DNA of 64,000 bases from Cinclus cinclus (lineage: Eukaryota > Chordata > Aves > Passeriformes > Cinclidae). The translations under genes were made by a program, and so were the position numbers. Location of the stretch: assembly GCF_963662255.1 (NCBI RefSeq), contig NC_085052.1:15227151-15291150 (forward strand). The letters are read 5' to 3'. Within the stretch, counting starts at the first letter, position 1. The number at the start of each line of letters is the position of its first letter. The notes below the pieces were generated by a model. The model saw nothing but the letters and a program-made list of their open reading frames with translations. It ran no database searches and was not told the DNA's origin. Positions 62,383 through 64,000 of this stretch are shown piece by piece.

Positions 62383-64000
62383 GTAAGTATCCCTCACACT
62401 AAGCAAGAGGCAGGAGCGGGCATCCCACAGAGAGGGGCACTGACTGCCTCAGGCGCTTTCTTGCCTCAAGCATCCACACCACCTACAGACAGGTAAGGTA
62501 GGTATCTTCTCCAAGACAGGAACAGCGCAGCCATTCATTCTCCAGGTGAGTATAATGCTCCAGCCTGTCCATGAGCACTTCTCCTTCATTGGCCACACAC
62601 ATTGGCCACTTCTTCCTAATCTTTTTACCCCAAGTGTATGTTTACTGGGGAAATGGGAGAGTAGTCCATGCTCCTGACTGCTCATGTGTTTGCTGCTAGG
62701 AATGGCGGAAGAGTTGATAAGATGGGAGCAGGTGGTTGCATGCATAAGATCAAGGAATATTTTTGTGAATTCAGATCCAGAAACATCCCGTGTTTTTGTT
62801 TCTGACAAGAGGACGACAGAAATGTATCAGCAAAAATAATCCCAACTTAACCCAAATGCCCTATACAGGCTTTCTGATGACTTGATTGGGAGTACATATG
62901 TGGACCACAGGATGACATATTTAGAACAGACACAGTTCTACAGCTCTAATAAAGCATAAAAAAGAAGTCTGAGTTAAGAGTGTTAACCCATGTGTTCTTG
63001 ATGACACATGTGATGTCTTGATGTGTTCTTGATCAACACAAAGTTTTTGGATAGGAGGATATGCTGAGATATAAGGGCACACAGTAATTTGCAGTTTATA
63101 CATTATTTGAGGAAAAAAATACATTATACTGGTTTCAGGGGGAGGGTTAAATTGCTTTACTACGAGCATTCTTAAGAGGACCAATAAGATACAAAAAACA
63201 TGCATTCCTGTAATACTTGTTAGTCTAACAGCAGTAAATAGAAACAAAAGATTAACAGAATTTAAAAAATAAAGAAGCTGAATTCTTTTCAAGACAGACA
63301 AACTCAGGGATTAAAATGATAATAAACTTTAATAAAAACTGTGTAAGCATGTCTTTCTCTCAAAATTTCCATTTCAGTTACATGTTGGATAAAAGTCAGC
63401 TAAAGTGGGTTAGTTTTTTTAAGCAGTGATTTAGAAATCTGAAAATCATTGTCCTTGTTTTCTTCATCCTTGGAAATTGCTACTAAAACTTTGAGAATCA
63501 GGTGCTCATTTCTCTGTTCTTATCTCCTCCTTGCATTTGTGCTAGAGAAGCTTTCTGGTTACATGGATTTCTTAAGTATGGAAGAATCAGTGGACTGTAC
63601 TTTCGACTTGTACAATTGGAAATTAATACCTTTCAGGGGGAGAAACAGCTGCTGTCAAGTATTTAGTTATAATGTTAGTATTCTGACGAAGTGCCCGATA
63701 CTGAAGTGCTTTCAACTTCTCTAGATAGTTTTTATACTGCTAAGAAATGCAGCTAGACATCCATAGTAACAGGGGCTTGGCAGTAAAGAAGTTGAAGGCA
63801 TTGTCAGCCCCTCAGTCTCATGCATCAGGGTGTGGATGTCACCCTTGTGCTAGCACAGCATCTTGTTCTTCACTGTCAATTCAGTAAGCCAGGAGGACAT
63901 AGAAGTGAACCCCAGAAGGTACTTAAGAAAGGTAGTTTGACATGCAGTTTTCTGTCCCCAGAAATAGGTGTTGGCAGAAGTGAGATTCTGGTACCCTGGA
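62383..64000 (+). other. Probable intron of the right-hand plus-strand gene
   Basis: AT-rich sequence without a convincing coding exon. A TGTGCTAG acceptor-like site near 63545 opens a frame (LSGYMDFLSMEESVDCTFD) that I do not recognise. Minus-strand frames at 62449-62808 and 62921-63301 have no features. Confidence 0.3.

Noticed and set aside
62921..63301. 126-codon minus-strand ORF near the right edge
   Set aside because: Hydrophobic only in the A/T-rich part, no promoter or splice context, and it lies in the probable intron of the plus-strand gene.

Overview
The window looks like nuclear DNA of a bird. It has small CpG-island promoters in AT-rich, gene-poor DNA, several decayed CR1-type LINE fragments with the typical avian 3' tail (a run resembling TTCTATGATTCTATGA), and a solo LTR. 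Only about 2% is recognisable coding sequence. The two genes I can name are both animal regulators: a partial ZNF518A on the minus strand at the left edge and a complete CCNJ (cyclin J) on the plus strand in the middle.

Layout. At 1-717 (minus) is the 5' coding part of ZNF518A with its splice acceptor; coding runs off the left edge. A CpG island at about 4.3-5.3 kb is its likely promoter, with a 5'UTR donor at 4994. From 5.3 to 36.2 kb lies a long gene desert. It holds a CCAAT-dense segment (6360-6487), a 17/24-bp minisatellite (6571-6995), a solo LTR with a 4-bp target duplication (7182-7676), CR1 fragments (about 16.6, 31.5 and 34.7 kb), a 21-G run, and a (GGGAAA)n tract of about 17 copies. 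At 36.6-37.6 kb is the CCNJ CpG island, with three evenly spaced inverted CCAAT boxes. CCNJ has five coding exons (37232-43932), encodes 378 aa, and has a 3'UTR probably ending near 46.75 kb. From 46.8 to 59.6 kb there is again no identifiable gene, only three CR1 tails and one unexplained 164-codon ORF. At 59.7-59.95 kb are a GC-rich minisatellite and a near-consensus CTCF motif. At 61.2-62.0 kb is a third CpG island with a consensus NRF1 site. It looks bidirectional: a possible minus-strand first exon ends at 61204, and plus-strand 5' exons end at 62102 and 62382. The genes they belong to cannot be identified from this window.

How the genes relate. ZNF518A and CCNJ are neighbours in human too, which supports both assignments. 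Here they point away from each other (head-to-head, about 32 kb between promoters), whereas I recall both on the same strand in human, so an inversion in one lineage is possible. I found no bacterial-type operon, CRISPR array, tRNA or rRNA, and no convincing new multi-gene system. The most unusual structures are the phased CCAAT array, a 14-bp perfect-stem hairpin in CCNJ intron 2, and the minisatellite/LTR cluster at 6.2-7.7 kb.
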